Shown: positions 18,465-29,321, counted from the stretch's first letter. The stretch: 64,000 nucleotides of DNA from Crossaster papposus (GCA_037893245.1 JBAIAA010000251.1:2833001-2897000); one strand, 5' to 3'. Made by a program: numbers and translations. The notes: generated by a model from the sequence alone, not told the origin.

Positions 18465-19534
18465 AGTTGGGTGACGCTGGAAAAAAATTGGGCTGGTCAT
18501 TTTTTTAAATATTGGGAATAAAAATCGAGGGGTCATTTTTAAAAATAGGTGCAAAATACTACGTTTGGGCAACCACATTTTTATTTTTTTTAATTATTAA
18601 TTTTGCTGTATAGGTACACATGAACAAAAATAACTTTTTTGTTCGTTATTTTTTAGGTTTTTCGTTTTTTGTTTTGTTGTGGTATAGGTATACAACAAAA
18701 GTATGACAAATATGGTGCTGGTCCAGAATCCCTATTTCCTATACTACTGTAAGTGACTGAATAATTATGTGAACATAGTAATTATTAAAATGACAACTTC
18801 ATGAACCCCATAAACATGCGCACATTTACACTGTCTCCAGATATCATCAAGTAGTCAGTATTGGTGAGATTCAAATTCACCAAGTTGCTTACTGGCACAG
18901 TTAACATATTAAAACCTTATGGAAAATCATATGATCAATGATAACATTGTGATATTTAGCCCAGCAAACAAAAACTGGGGGTAAATGGTGTGTCCATAAA
19001 TTGGGCGAAAATGTAGTTAAAGGGTTGCCTAACATGGGAGACTTGAACAAGTTCAAGGAAATCCCCACAATAAGTAGTCAGTCACTTATATGCTTTAAAA
19101 AAAGGTTATTGAAGTAAGATAATGCAAGTAGAATCACCAAAATAAACTTTTCAAAAAAATAATAATAATAATTATACCCAAATATAGGAATAAATATATT
19201 ACGCGGCAGGGATTAACGATTTATGCAAACTATTCATATTATTTCCACCACTTGGATTTTTTGAGATTTTTAGTATGTCATTCTAGGGACCTTATAGAAG
19301 TGCACTGTGGTGAAAAATATTCTATTGCAATTTGTGTGAGGTCAAAACTTATTTTCCCCGGACTATTATTGTGATTTGGAATAATACATGGAGGAGTGGT
19401 TTATGACCAATCAGGATATTGCAAAGGACATTTTGTTATGAGGCGCTAGCTCCACGCGTTATTAACGCGCCCAAACCGCTATAAAAGAAGAGTCAAATCA
19501 GTGCTCGGGGTTGAGAGATTCAGATCGATGTTCA
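18465..19534. other. AT-rich stretch, right flank of the Polinton
   Basis: No gene seen. T- and A-rich runs (18510-18690) include two similar GTATAGGTA-type strings (about 18608 and 18680). The Polinton terminus probably falls here, but without the left end it cannot be matched to an inverted repeat. Confidence 0.4.
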
Positions 19535-20146
19535 GCAGCCGATTTCACGAAAAGTGCGTAGCTTGCGCCATTTTCAAAAGTGGCGTAAGGCTTACGCAAC
19601 AAAAATGTTGCGTAGCTGCGCCATTTCCTTACGGAGCATTTCACGAAACTTGGCGTAGCTGCGCAACGTTTTAAACAGCGTTTACGACGACTGTTTGCGT
19701 ATTATTGTGTTCTTTTACGAAATCGTCGTTGTATCACCTTCACTCATCATTTTGGAAAATAGTTTTGTCCGACTTTCCGCGAAATCGCTTGGCAACATTA
19801 ACAATTCTGTCACGGGTAAAATAGTTATTCCTTTACTTCAATCATGAAGCTGTGAGTGTCTTTAATCAAGCTTAATAAGTTGAGCAATGACGGGCTCCAC
19901 GTCAATTACGATTTGCTGGTAAAAAAGTCATTTTCAGTCGCTACGCCATATCTTACGCCACCTAAATTGACTGCGCAAGTTACGCCATAATTTGTTGCGT
20001 AAGCCGCGGACTTACGCACTGTCCAACTTTCGTGAAACTGTCGTAAGCGAAATGTTGCGCAGCAAACAAAAGTAGCGCAGCTTACGCAATAAATTGTGGC
20101 GCAAGGGGGTTTACGCAAATGCGTAAGGTTTCGTGAAATCGGCTGC
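19535..20146. mobile_element. Foldback MITE-like element, GCAGCCGATTTCACGAAA termini
   Basis: An 18-base terminal sequence at 19535-19552 recurs inverted at 20129-20146. The inside is dense in short inverted motifs such as CTTACGCAAC, TTGCGTAAG and GTTGCGTAGCTGCGC, so both arms fold on themselves and on each other. No coding sequence. The target duplication is unclear. Confidence 0.65.
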
Positions 20147-21056
20147 AGGTCGTGACTGGTTCTAGCCCGGTAGACCTAGTACACGGAGCGCGTCTTACTC
20201 GACGTTCGATTGCAATACACGTTGACGCTCCGTTTCATTGTTACACACATATACATTCGGTTTATGCGCATTAGGCATAGTGTGTGCTTGTAGTATTGGA
20301 AGCATCGAACAGATAAGAAAACTGTTATTATTATTTGAAGCCACAGCACGATCTCTCCACTCTCTTTAGTCATTTAGTACTCGTAGTCGTACCAGTATTT
20401 TCACGTTTATAACACCTTATGACAGTTTATAACACCTCACCCATGCCATGGAGGTTTCATACCTTCATGCCTCACTCACAGATACAGCTTGGTTTTAATA
20501 TTTTATAATTATAATCTAAATACAGTTAAAATGAACTTTAATTTTAATCCAGCTCTGTAGCGCTGGCTCTTTGGAACAATACGCGCTACGCTCAATGCGC
20601 TACGCTCTACGCGCACATCAGCATACATTTACACACAAATACCGCGCCATGGGTACTACTTTGGTTGCTAATGGTATAGTATCATGGTTGCTACGGGTAT
20701 AGTACTTTTGGTTGTGCACGGAAAGATAGTAAAAATAGAAAATACCATGTGACTAGCTCTCGGTCAATCAAGACACAGAGTCTGTGGGTATACTCATGCA
20801 TTTTCATGAAACCGAAAAATATATATGATGGTTAAATAAATTGTATACAGAAAAAAGACAAATTGTCAAAAATGACCCTATGTACAGAACACCCCGTACG
20901 TATCAACTGAATACTTTCCTTATCAGGACGATCTATGACTTTTCCGTTGACATTTTGTGTTTACCTGACCTTTTCAGTTTTCTGTTTGTGTTTTCTTTTA
21001 ATGTAATTTAGTGTCATACTACTAGCTGTACGTGATAACCCCATCGTTTGTCAGTC
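20147..21056. other. Intergenic region upstream of the FAD oxidoreductase gene
   Basis: No gene recognised. Short repeats of GCGCTACGCTC type occur at about 20583-20615. The last part should contain the promoter and 5' UTR of the gene starting at 21057, but no element stands out. Confidence 0.35.
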
Positions 21057-21196
21057 ATGTCTGCAACTCCAACCGAGGTATTTGTCGTTTGTGTCGTCGG
21101 GGCAGGTTTATGGGGCAGTGCAGCCGCCAAATATTGCTCAGAGCGGCCTGGTATCTCAGTTTGCTTTAACGGACCCAGCGAACCAGTCACGAAGAG
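21057..21196 (+). CDS. FAD oxidoreductase exon 1
   Basis: ATG at 21057. The sequence VFVVCVVGAGLWGSAAAKYC is the dinucleotide-binding beta-alpha-beta start of a DAO-family enzyme (GxGxxGSA), placed at the very N-terminus as usual. The exon ends in AAGAG before GTATGA, phase 2. It is open and undamaged. Confidence 0.75.
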
Positions 21197-21227
21197 GTAT
21201 GATTTTTGTTTACCACTCGTGATTTAA

Positions 21228-21560
21228 AGGTAGGATACACCATTTGCGAAATCGCAACATTTTACTACCGAATTATATTAGGAAATATCTTACTTATTTG
21301 TAGGTAAATAATGATTGTAGGCATCTAGCAAAAGGATTGCGCTAGATATCCTCTAATTGTTCTGAAAAATTGAATTTTATATAATAAAAAAAACAGGAAC
21401 AATATAAGAACTACTGCCTGACGACGGTTGAAAACAAATGTCGTTTTTCTTGCTTTTCTCAGGATCCATGATTGTAAAACTCCAGACAAATCAGTTGAAC
21501 AATGTTTACTAAAAAATACAACCCCCAAAAGTTTACCCATTCATGATAATTCAAGCAATT
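21228..21560 (-). repeat. Dispersed repeat copy (GGATACACCATTTG family), inverted orientation
   Basis: Parts match 27355-27690 and 53210-53330 in the opposite orientation: the GGATACACCATTTG end, a TGCTGGATGCCTAGAATCAT-like block, and the segment reading AATTATTATGAATGGG. It lies in intron 1 of the FAD oxidoreductase gene. No ORF of note, probably a non-autonomous element. Confidence 0.55.
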
Positions 21561-22012
21561 ACCAATGGTGTTTACCTTTAAAATCTTTGGGAGGGGCACA
21601 TTGTCCAAATATACCCAAGACCTCAAAAATGTTTTACCTATTGTCAGTTGTACATTTTTATTGTTTGAAAGCCGCAAAAGTTCTCAAAAATCTAATTAAA
21701 AGAAAGGTGCTTGAAAACTAAACTGACGAAGGTTTAGTTCTGTGGATGCTATATATAACAAGAAAATAATATTTTTATATTTGAACCAATAATATTTGTA
21801 GATTTGAACCAACTGCTTAATAGAAATTTCAAAAAAATGCTTCTCTGGTACACATCTTTAGACTACTTCAAAATTCTTCAAAATGACAGCATGCCAGAGA
21901 GTTTATAGGGTCATTATTATGTTTACATAATTTGGTGCGAGTTCTAGTACTACAACACTGGATGAATAATTGCCATTATATCTTCTGGTTATTTTTTTAA
22001 GAATTATGAAAG

Positions 22013-22125
22013 CCGGTCTGTATTTGATGAGGGACGAGTATTTAGTGGAATCAGCAGAAGTTTTGAATCGGGAGAACTTGGCAGACGAGCAGCTCAAAGG
22101 TTTAGTGATATCGAACGATTGACAG
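22013..22125 (+). CDS. FAD oxidoreductase exon 2
   Basis: The acceptor AAAG at 22009-22012 restores the phase left by exon 1. The exon reads RSVFDEGRVFSGISRSFESG and ends before GTGAGA at 22126 in phase 1. The DEGR motif shortly after the Rossmann motif is typical of this flavoenzyme group, where the segment contacts FAD. Confidence 0.65.
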
Positions 22126-22489
22126 GTGAGAGAGAAATGCACGCACGTGTGAATGCATGTGCGAATATTTCACGCGTACTGTGAACCTGTGAACCATTGA
22201 CGTCTACAAGATGCGGGAAGAGGTTACGGATTGTAGACTTGCGCATGCCGAAAGTCTGTTTTGCCCTTTCTGCAAGAGCTTTTGAGGACAAATGGGGATA
22301 GGATTATCTTTTTTATTTTTAATAAAGAGGAAATATTGAAAAGTCCAGAATAAATTTGAGGTTAAAACAAGTTTCTGGAAGTGAGAAAAGTGACTATTTG
22401 TTAGTCAAAAATGTTATTCATCTGAAAAATACGGAGCTCTGGAAGTGCCATCCGACTTGTTTACATCCTGACATATTTTATCTCAGGAT

Positions 22490-22925
22490 GACGACATAAT
22501 AGAGGCAAAATGACGACATCCTTTGATATTTGTTTGCGTAATGGCGACATCCTGAGATAATATATCGCGTGATGACGACATGCTGAGAGTAGGATGACAA
22601 CATCCGGAGATAATATATCGCGTGATGACGACATGCTGAAAGTAGGATGACGACATCCTGAGATAATATATCGCGGGATGACGACATGTTGAAAATAGGA
22701 TGACGACATCCTGAGATAATATATGGCAGGATGACGACATGTTGAAAATAGGATGACGACATCCTGAGATAATATATCGCAGGATGACGACATGTTGAAA
22801 ATAGGATGACGACATCCTGAGATAATATATCGCAGGATCACGACATGTTGAAAGTAGGATGACGACATTCTGGGATAATATATTGCGGGATGACGACATG
22901 TTGAGAGTAGGATGACGACATCCGT
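22490..22925 (-). repeat. 53-bp minisatellite, left arm (about 8 units)
   Basis: The unit holds two 12-base cores GGATGACGACAT separated by about 19 bases (CCTGAGATAATATATCGCG) and about 10 bases (GTTGAAAATA). Every unit is itself nearly palindromic in its cores. Long open frames here are translations of the repeat and are not genes. Confidence 0.85.
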
Positions 22926-23528
22926 GACCATCCGCATTTCCGCGTTTCTGAGATAATTTATCTCAGAAAGACTGAGATAAATATATGTCTTTCCGTGATA
23001 TCGTATCTCGGAAAGACGTCTTTCTATGATAATCGTATCTCTCAAGAAGACGTCTTTTAACGAAATACTACGGTGGCCCACAACTGTCACGACCAAAGTC
23101 AAAGCGTCAAGGCCAAAGCAAAAGCGTTACGGAAATAGACAAAGCCTACCATACGGATTGATTAAAGGAAACATGTAATACGGATTTTGTTTGCTTAAAT
23201 CAATAAAGTATAATGTTGACAACAACATTATGTGTGTGGTTGTGTTTATTTTCTGTGATAAATGGGACCAAATAATTTTTGAAATTTTTTGTCAAACCAC
23301 TCCGCCCCTCAAAGGGAAGCCTCATTAACATAAAACCTCGCAAGGGGTATGACAAAAATCGAGGCAGAGACTCGCCGCGCTGCTACCCGGCCAATCGTAT
23401 GCTGACTGCGAGCATTGCGCCAAGTGTCCGTCTTTACATGGTTTTTCATTCTGAAACGCGGAAACGCGGATGGTCACTTTAAGCTTCCGTATTGCTGATC
23501 TAATCAGGATCCTACATAGTTTCAGCAG

Positions 23529-24480
23529 CATGTCGTCATCCCGGGATATATTATCTCAGGATGTCGTCATCCTACTCTCAGGATGTCGTCATCCCGCGAT
23601 ATATTATCTCAGGATGTCGTCATCCTACTTTCAACATGTCGTCATCCCGCGATATATTATCTCAGGATGTCGTCATCCTATTTTCAACATGTCGTCATCC
23701 CGCGATATATTATCTCAGGATGTCGTCATCCTACTTTTAGCATGTCGTCATCCCGCGATATGTTATCTTGGGATGTCGTCATCCTACTCTCAGGATGTCG
23801 TCATCCCGCGATATATTATCTCAGGATGTCGTCATCCTATTTTCAACATGTCGTCATCCCGCGATATATTATCTCAGGATGTCGTCATCCTACTTTCAAC
23901 ATGTCGTCATCCCGCGATATATTATCTCAGGATGTCGTCATCCCGCGATATATTATCTCAGGATGTCGTCATCCTACTTTCAACATGTCGTCATCCCGCG
24001 ATATATTATCTCAGGATGTCGTCATCCTATTTTCAACATGTCGTCATCCCGCGATATATTATCTCAGGATGTCGTCATCCTACTTTTAGCATGTCGTCAT
24101 CCCGCGATATGTTATCTTGGGATGTCGTCATCCTACTCTCAGGATGTCGTCATCCCGCGATATATTATCTCAGGATGTCGTCATCCTATTTTCAACATGT
24201 CGTCATCCCGCGATATATTATCTCAGGATGTCGTCATCCTACTTTCAACATGTCGTCATCCCGCGATATATTATCTCAGGATGTCGTCATCCCGCGATAT
24301 ATTATCTCGGGATGTCGTCATCCTACTTTTATCATGTCGTCATCCCGCGATATATTATCTCGGGATGTCGTCATCCTACTTTCAGCATGTCGTCATCACG
24401 CGATATATTATCTCAGGATGTCGCCATTACGCGAACAAATATTAAAGGATGTCGTCATTTTGCCTCTATTATGTCGTCAT
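23529..24480 (+). repeat. 53-bp minisatellite, right arm (about 18 units, 349-bp higher-order duplication)
   Basis: This is the same 53-base unit as the left arm in the opposite orientation, but about twice as long. A variant block (TACTTTTAGC ... GATATGTTATCTTGG ... CTCTCAGG) occurs at 23732 and again at 24081, 349 bases apart. That indicates a multi-unit duplication that expanded the right arm. Confidence 0.85.
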
Positions 24481-24587
24481 CCTGAGATAAAATATGTCAG
24501 GATGTAAACAAGTCGGATGGCACTTCCAGAGCTCCGTAGAAAAACTCTCATATCAAAGTTTTGAATTGTAGAAGACCACTTATTTAG

Positions 24588-24770
24588 GGCTGTGGAGTGG
24601 CATCGTGGCCGGGAGCATTTAATTTGTGGTCTGCTGGTAGTTCTGCAGGTTGTGGGTTCGAAATGGCAGCATCGAGCTGTACTTTGTATACTCCCCCGGG
24701 AGCTGAGATGGTATTTGGAATATTTCACTGTACAAGTACTTGCTATTATTATCGAGTGGAAAATGGCTGG
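24588..24770 (+). repeat. tRNA-derived SINE copy 1
   Basis: A-box-like GTGGCATCGTGG and B-box-like GGGTTCGAAATG lie about 50 bases apart. The body contains GCAGCATCGAGCTGTA and GAGATGGTATTTGGAAT, shared with copies at 26205 (inverted) and 46057 (inverted). It lies just upstream of exon 3 of the FAD gene. Confidence 0.6.
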
Positions 24771-24832
24771 GAACCGGTCAACAGCCACTAATCACATCTT
24801 AAATAGTTGGTTACCTATCATTTTCTCTGTAG

Positions 24833-25300
24833 GGATACATTTTTACAGGGACGTTGGGGTGTTGTGGCTGACTGCACACGATGGTTCCCTCGGCCGTAAG
24901 CTACTCGATGGTGCCAACCAGACAGGGATCAGTGTCATCATCTGAGCCCGCGGAAGCTCCTTTTTGCCCAGCAGACCTTGGCTCAGCGCCAAGGATGCAG
25001 AATATTGGACGACCTCGTTGACGATCTATCACATCGTATTTACACTAGCCACCGAAGCCGACAGGACCATCAATGCTAAGAAAGTCTTGCTCCGCACTGG
25101 GGCCTCAACTGCTGTGGGAGACCTACTACCCGCTGGGTTGCAACTTGATATAACGGCCAAATCTCAAGTCGTGGTGCTTCTGTAGTTGATAGAAGATGAC
25201 AGGGACAGGCTCCAGGGCATGCCTTCCTTAGACGTCCATGAGGGAGAAACGGACTTGGGACAAGACTGCTACATTTTGCCACCGATTCCGTACCCAAACG
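24833..25300 (+). pseudogene. FAD oxidoreductase exon 3, damaged
   Basis: The acceptor CTCTGTAG ends at 24832 and matches the phase from exon 2. The exon begins IHFYRDVGVLWLTAHDG. It then has HLSPRKLLFAQQTLAQRQGC in a different frame, INAKKVLLRTGASTAVGDLL in a third, an in-frame TAG at 25183-25185, and GMPSLDVHEGETDLGQDCYI to the donor GTAAAT at 25301. The order of conserved blocks is right, but a block between ISVI and HLSPRK is missing. These are real lesions or several assembly errors. Confidence 0.65.
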
Positions 25301-26016
25301 GTAAATATTACCATGTATATGTGACGAATGTAATCATTAAGAGAACAGGCCATTAGATAATCTAGCTGGATTTTGACATCTTTATGAGTAAACACACTCT
25401 CCCATGTCTAGCCTAGTCTGGTTCCTAGACTTCAAATGGTGTCCAGTATTACAACGAGCAGCGAATCTTGCGTACCTCCTGAGATTCCCTCCTGAGATAT
25501 GCAAATGATATGCATGACGTGTATAGGTCTAGATCCCGCCTTGTAAATTCAAAATCACAACGATAATGTTTGTGCGCAACCAACCTATAGATTGCAAAAT
25601 GGGAATAGCTATAAAATAGCTATGAATGGGAAAATAGCTATGAATTTCCAATTTTAGTAATAAAGAGCTTTGATTCTTACTGAATTTGGATTTTGAATTC
25701 TTACTGAATCTCTGGCAAATACCAATAAATATTGCTCAGACCCAACCATTTGACTTATGACTCAGACTCGGACTCTACCTGTTTGATTCAGGACTCGCAC
25801 TCAAAACTCGACAGTGGTGACTGGGACTCTGACTCAGACTCAATGTTTGGTGACTGAAACCCAAGTCTCCCCTAACTCACTTGCTGCAACCAAGCGAGAG
25901 GAGAACTTGTGCTTGGCGTCCGCGCTGATCATTTGTTAGTCCCAATGAAACCACCATACTATTCATATTGAATACATGTAGCTAAATTTTGTTTTCTTTC
26001 CCCAAATGTTTTGTAG
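25301..26016. other. Intron 3 of the FAD oxidoreductase gene
   Basis: GT at 25301 and AG at 26015-26016. No inserted element is clear; a short stretch repeats TATGAATGGGAAAATAGC at about 25615-25645. Confidence 0.5.
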
Positions 26017-26160
26017 GCAAGTGGTACCTGAAAATAGGTCACGGTAAAGGGGGTGAGAAAGATATGACAACTAAGGAGCAAATGAAGGCCTGGTATTTTG
26101 GTCATGGTGATCAACCAACGTCAGATAGACTCCTGCAGTGCCTACAAGGCATAATTCCTG
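26017..26160 (+). CDS. FAD oxidoreductase exon 4
   Basis: The acceptor TTTTGTAG ends at 26016 and the donor GTAGGT follows at 26161. It opens with GKWYLKIGHG in phase with exon 3's end (PYPNG) and contains KAWYFGHGD. It is open, and both splice phases match. Confidence 0.7.
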
Positions 26161-26204
26161 GTAGGTGATCCGTTGGACTCCATCGATCTTATTACTGTTT
26201 AAAA

Positions 26205-26385
26205 ACTATAGATAACAATAAAAATATTTGTAAAGCGCACGTATCTAACAATACTGGCGCTTGTGTCACTACAATATTATTACCCCTGCTCATTGTGCAC
26301 ACGAAACATTCCAAATACCATCTCGGTTCCGTGGGCAGTATACAACTCGATGCAGCCATTTCGCCGCAAGGCAGCTGCGACACGT
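26205..26385 (-). repeat. SINE copy 2 (same family)
   Basis: On the minus strand it reads CGAAATGGCTGCATCGAG and then GAGATGGTATTTGGAATG, matching the body of the copy at 24588. The 5' promoter half is degenerate. It is intronic. Confidence 0.55.
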
Positions 26386-26652
26386 CCTGTGAGCTTTTTC
26401 ACAAAACACATTGGTGCGTCGTAGGTGTAATTTAATGCGCGGAATCGTAGTGCCCCGTTATATTGAGCGCCGTCACCACAAAACTAGTCAATAATTACTA
26501 TTTGCAGGTTTTACAAAACGGTGGGATAAAACAAAAGTAAATCACAAATTTATTACAAGTATATCCAGTGAAGTGCAGCATATTGAAATGGAACTATGCA
26601 TCCATTCAAAAATGTTCGTCCTATGTTTTTGTCGCCTTTTCATCAAGTTGCC

Positions 26653-26896
26653 GTGATTGCCACTTTCCATTCACACCGATACTTGCGTGACTACCACCAC
26701 ACCTACGCGGCTACTCTACTGCGACATGGTCGGCCCTGGGCTTGGCGTGCTCGTTGGCGGTAACGGGGTCGGGGCCAAGTCCTCGGATGAGATCGGCCAC
26801 ATGGCAGCTAACATGATACTGAAGGGAGAGTGGGACTATGACATGCCGAGAGAGAAGTTTAGAGTGAAGTGGAAACCGAAAACTGAGAGGTCATGA
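26653..26896 (+). CDS. FAD oxidoreductase last exon
   Basis: Reads DTCVTTTTPTRLLYCDMV then GLGVLVGGNGVGAKSSDEIG and ends KWKPKTERS with TGA at 26894-26896. The glycine-rich block is the C-terminal FAD-contacting segment of the DAO fold. The 5' edge is uncertain: the nearest AG (26650-26652) gives the wrong frame, so either an upstream indel or another acceptor is involved. Confidence 0.65.
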
Positions 26897-27354
26897 TGCT
26901 CATACTTAAAATGCTAGGAATCCTAGAATTGCTAACTAACAAAGTATCAAACGCTTTATACTTGCAGTTAATTGCACAGCCGAATGGTTTATAACAATAG
27001 AGTCGATCATGTGCACGTACAGTATAGCCACACACAGCGAACATTTAATTTATACCAAATGGAGCAAATGCTAATATTCTACCTTACTTTTTTTATTTAT
27101 ACAGATGCTATTAAATGCTTACAAATTGGGAATTGAATCAAAATATTCTATTTTGTATTCATCCATTGACTTTAGCTGGGTTTGAACCTTGGACCTCCAG
27201 TTACGCTGCACTGGTATCAGTATATCTGAACATTTTATTAAAAATGAATATTAAAAACAGTAAATTGTATATTTAAAAAAACCATTTGAAACAACATAAA
27301 ATGGGTAAATATGTTTATTCAGTAACGATACGTTTATATGGCGAACATGTATGA
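26897..27354. other. Intergenic region 3' of the FAD oxidoreductase gene
   Basis: AT-rich, with no coding feature recognised. It should hold the 3' UTR of the gene ending at 26896. Confidence 0.35.
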
Positions 27355-27690
27355 ACATTTAAAGGACAAGGATACACCATTGGTAATTGCTTAAATTATT
27401 ATGAATGGGTGGATTTGGGGGGTTCGGTTGTATTTTATAGTAAATATCGTTTAACTGACCTGTCCGAAGTTTTACAATCATGGATGCCGAGAAAAGCAAG
27501 AAAAACGGCATTCTTTTTCAACCAAAGTCGGGCAGTTATTATTATGTTTTGTCGCATTCGTCAGCGGGCGATTGTGAATTTGTTTAAACAATTCTGAACA
27601 ATTACACGATATCTACCGTAATCATTTTGCTGGATGCCTAGAATCATTTTTTTTCTTTCAAATAAGTAAGATATTTATTAGTACGTCGAT
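27355..27690 (+). repeat. Dispersed repeat copy (GGATACACCATT family)
   Basis: It starts AAGGATACACCATTGG and contains a segment (TTATTATGAATGGGTGG ... ACAATCATGGATGC) that matches the complement of 21420-21560. It also has GATATCTACCGTAATCATTTTGCTGGATGCCTAGAATC, matched at 53210. Confidence 0.55.
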
Positions 27691-27995
27691 AGTACATTGT
27701 ACAACTAATTAACTGCATTAAATCGTATTGAAACAAGGTTTAGAATTAAACACCAAATGTATCTCAGCTATTGCGACAAGTGTCGAGTGTGGAATAAAAA
27801 CATACGCAACCTATAAAACAAGTTCTATACAAATATTACTTTTGATTAAATTGTTGTTCGTGTAGTTTTTATGTCGGTTTGTAAGGTGTTTTGAAACTTT
27901 TTATGAAGACTAAGACGCTTAACAAATATTAATTATTATGACATTGAATATTATTTCTTTTTAATACGACTACTGTTTCAGCAATTATTTATTAT

Positions 27996-28832
27996 TTATT
28001 CGGGGTAAAGGAGGAAGCCACTGAATGAGGTGTAGTGATAGGTGGAACCACTATTCGCCCTACCGTACATGGTAAGCCCCACCGTGTCTCCTCGCTGCAG
28101 AACCAGCACCGCGCTCCCAGGCACCTGCTCATTGTGACTTGGATCAGTGCTAGCGCCAGAGACAACATCGTCGTCGTTCTTCCGGAGATGAACGTACAGG
28201 CTGCTGCTGCTGGATTTGTTCACAGAAAACGTAAACACGTAGGTGCCAGGCACAGTACACGTGAACATGCCGGTCCCGAGATCGAAGCTGGTACCCGGCA
28301 GAAGCGTCGCGGTCTGCTGGAAGGGCAAACGGGCGCCGTGATTCGCAGATGTATCAGAGTTGCTCGTCCTCACCGCGGTGAATGCTACCCGCTGGTTGGA
28401 GTCATCTGGTGTCTCCCCTGGCTCACCCTTCTGACCTTTGACACCAGTCTGACCAGGACTTCCGACTACACCCTGCAGACCTTTCGGACCTATCTTGCCG
28501 GGCTGGCCTATCCCATCGTCACCTTTAGGCCCAGCGTTCCCAAGTGCTCCCCGCTCACCCATTGGACCGATTGGCCCGATATTGCCATTTTGACCCGGCT
28601 GACCTGCGTCGCCTTTTGACCCCGGCTGGCCGTAGGGTCCCATCGGTCCGACCTGCCCATTTAAACCTGGTATACCATGTGCGGCAGCAGGTCCCTGGCA
28701 GCACATCGGACACGCCTGAGACGCTGGAACATCACCGTCCGTGGCAACCGGCCCAGTGACGGAAGCTCGGAGCTTGACAGAGTTATCCAGAAGGAGGGCG
28801 ATTGAAAGAACGGTTGCCACCAAGATCTTCAT
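27996..28832 (-). CDS. Secreted collagen-like C1q domain protein
   Basis: The start is taken at ATG 28832 (MKILVATVLSIALLL), which begins a clear signal peptide. The open frame extends a further 9 codons upstream, but a TATACAG acceptor abuts this ATG, so an upstream non-coding exon is likely. A Cys-rich linker (CPMCCQG) is followed by about 30 Gly-X-Y triplets. A C-terminal C1q domain of about 130 residues ends SGFLLYPE, with the usual aromatic-rich strands (FTFSVNKSS, TYHYTSFSGF). Such proteins trimerise through collagen and C1q parts and act outside the cell, as lectin-like immune recognition or matrix proteins. The ligand cannot be told. No stop or frameshift; about 278 residues. Confidence 0.88.
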   Translation of the reverse strand: MKILVATVLSIALLLDNSVKLRASVTGPVATDGDVPASQACPMCCQGPAAAHGIPGLNGQVGPMGPYGQPGSKGDAGQPGQNGNIGPIGPMGERGALGNAGPKGDDGIGQPGKIGPKGLQGVVGSPGQTGVKGQKGEPGETPDDSNQRVAFTAVRTSNSDTSANHGARLPFQQTATLLPGTSFDLGTGMFTCTVPGTYVFTFSVNKSSSSSLYVHLRKNDDDVVSGASTDPSHNEQVPGSAVLVLQRGDTVGLTMYGRANSGSTYHYTSFSGFLLYPE

Positions 28833-29321
28833 TCTGTATAAAATACCAAAAGTACACAATATAAATCACAAAAGGGACTAATTAATAAACAGAAAAAGAA
28901 GCAAACAAAAATGATTTAAAAGGTTCTCGGGTAGAGCGCATACAAAATAACTTCAGATGTTCGTTTTGGTCTGTTTGTATAAAGCGGCAAAACAAATTTG
29001 ACGGAACAACTTTTTTGAGGAAGAGTGTCGTACGGGTTTTGAATCAAGCTATAAAGTAGGGCCAAACCCACCTCTCCTCTTCTCCAGAAATTCATTATAT
29101 TTGCACTTTAATTTCGTCCGCAAACATCGTCGAGCTCAACTCTTGATTCTCAATTTCAAAAATTACAAAGGGATTTGATTAAAGTTGCAGTATAATTTTA
29201 ATTAGAGCATTGCGATTCGTCGTAAATTAATGTGTGGTTTTGGATATTTTGCTTTGTTTTTATTTTAATAGATGTAGACGCTGTTTTTTATACGACTACT
29301 GTTTCAGCAATTATTTATTAT

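Larger units (their letters stand above)
5770..18690. mobile_element. Polinton/Maverick (adintovirus-like) element, left-truncated and decaying
   Basis: The stretch holds the hallmark Polinton set: protein-primed family B DNA polymerase, retroviral-type integrase, A32/FtsK-type packaging ATPase, double jelly-roll major capsid protein and minor-capsid-like proteins. Small membrane proteins lie between them. Genes are tightly packed, often with fewer than 50 bases between them, and intronless, unlike the flanks. The polymerase N-terminal half and left terminal repeat are missing. The right boundary is approximate: AT-rich sequence continues to about 18.69 kb with no clear terminal repeat. No adenovirus-type cysteine protease gene was recognised. 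Most long genes carry frameshifts, so this copy is probably inactive, or the assembly has indel errors. Confidence 0.9.
22431..24537. mobile_element. 2.1-kb foldback element built from 53-bp minisatellite arms
   Basis: The ends are exact inverted copies over more than 100 bases (ACGGAGCTCTGGAAGTGCCA at 22431, its complement ending at 24537). Each arm continues into a tandem array of ATGTCGTCATCC-containing units. The arrays are inverted relative to each other and flank a central unique region (about 22955-23450) that is itself bounded by an inverted CCATCCGCnTTTCCGCGTTTC. The flanks share TA, or a 6/8 match (TGAAAAAT/AGAAAAAC). No transposase. It lies in intron 2 of the FAD oxidoreductase gene. 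Confidence 0.85.
21057..26896 (+). pseudogene. FAD-dependent oxidoreductase (DAO/monomeric sarcosine oxidase-like), five exons, apparently decayed
   Basis: Five plus-strand exons carry consecutive parts of a DAO-fold flavoenzyme: 21057-21196 (FAD-binding GAGLWGSAAA), 22013-22125, 24833-25300, 26017-26160 and about 26653-26896 (C-terminal GxGVxxGGNGVGAKSSDEIG). Junctions 1-2, 2-3 and 3-4 are phase-matched at GT/AG sites. Exon 3 is damaged: a frame change near 24940, a probable loss of some tens of residues there, another frame change near 25035-25050, and an in-frame TAG at 25183-25185. The exon 4-5 junction also does not keep frame at the nearest AG. The enzyme class oxidises amines or amino acids with FAD. 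Either the gene is a pseudogene or the assembly has errors. Intron 2 contains a 2.1-kb foldback element. Confidence 0.75.

Noticed and set aside
19906..20118. 70-codon minus-strand frame
   Set aside because: It lies wholly inside the GCGTAAG-rich foldback element and reflects its repeats.
22461..24507. Long open frames of up to 345 codons, and a CRISPR-like regular repeat pattern
   Set aside because: The frames are translations of a 53-bp minisatellite. The intervals between cores are themselves repeated rather than unique spacers, the arrays are inverted arms of a foldback element, and there are no cas genes in this eukaryotic context.
28035..28619. 194-codon plus-strand frame opposite the C1q gene
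   Set aside because: It is an antisense shadow of the Gly-X-Y collagen and C1q coding sequence; it has no domain of its own and recurs only because the region is duplicated at 29361.
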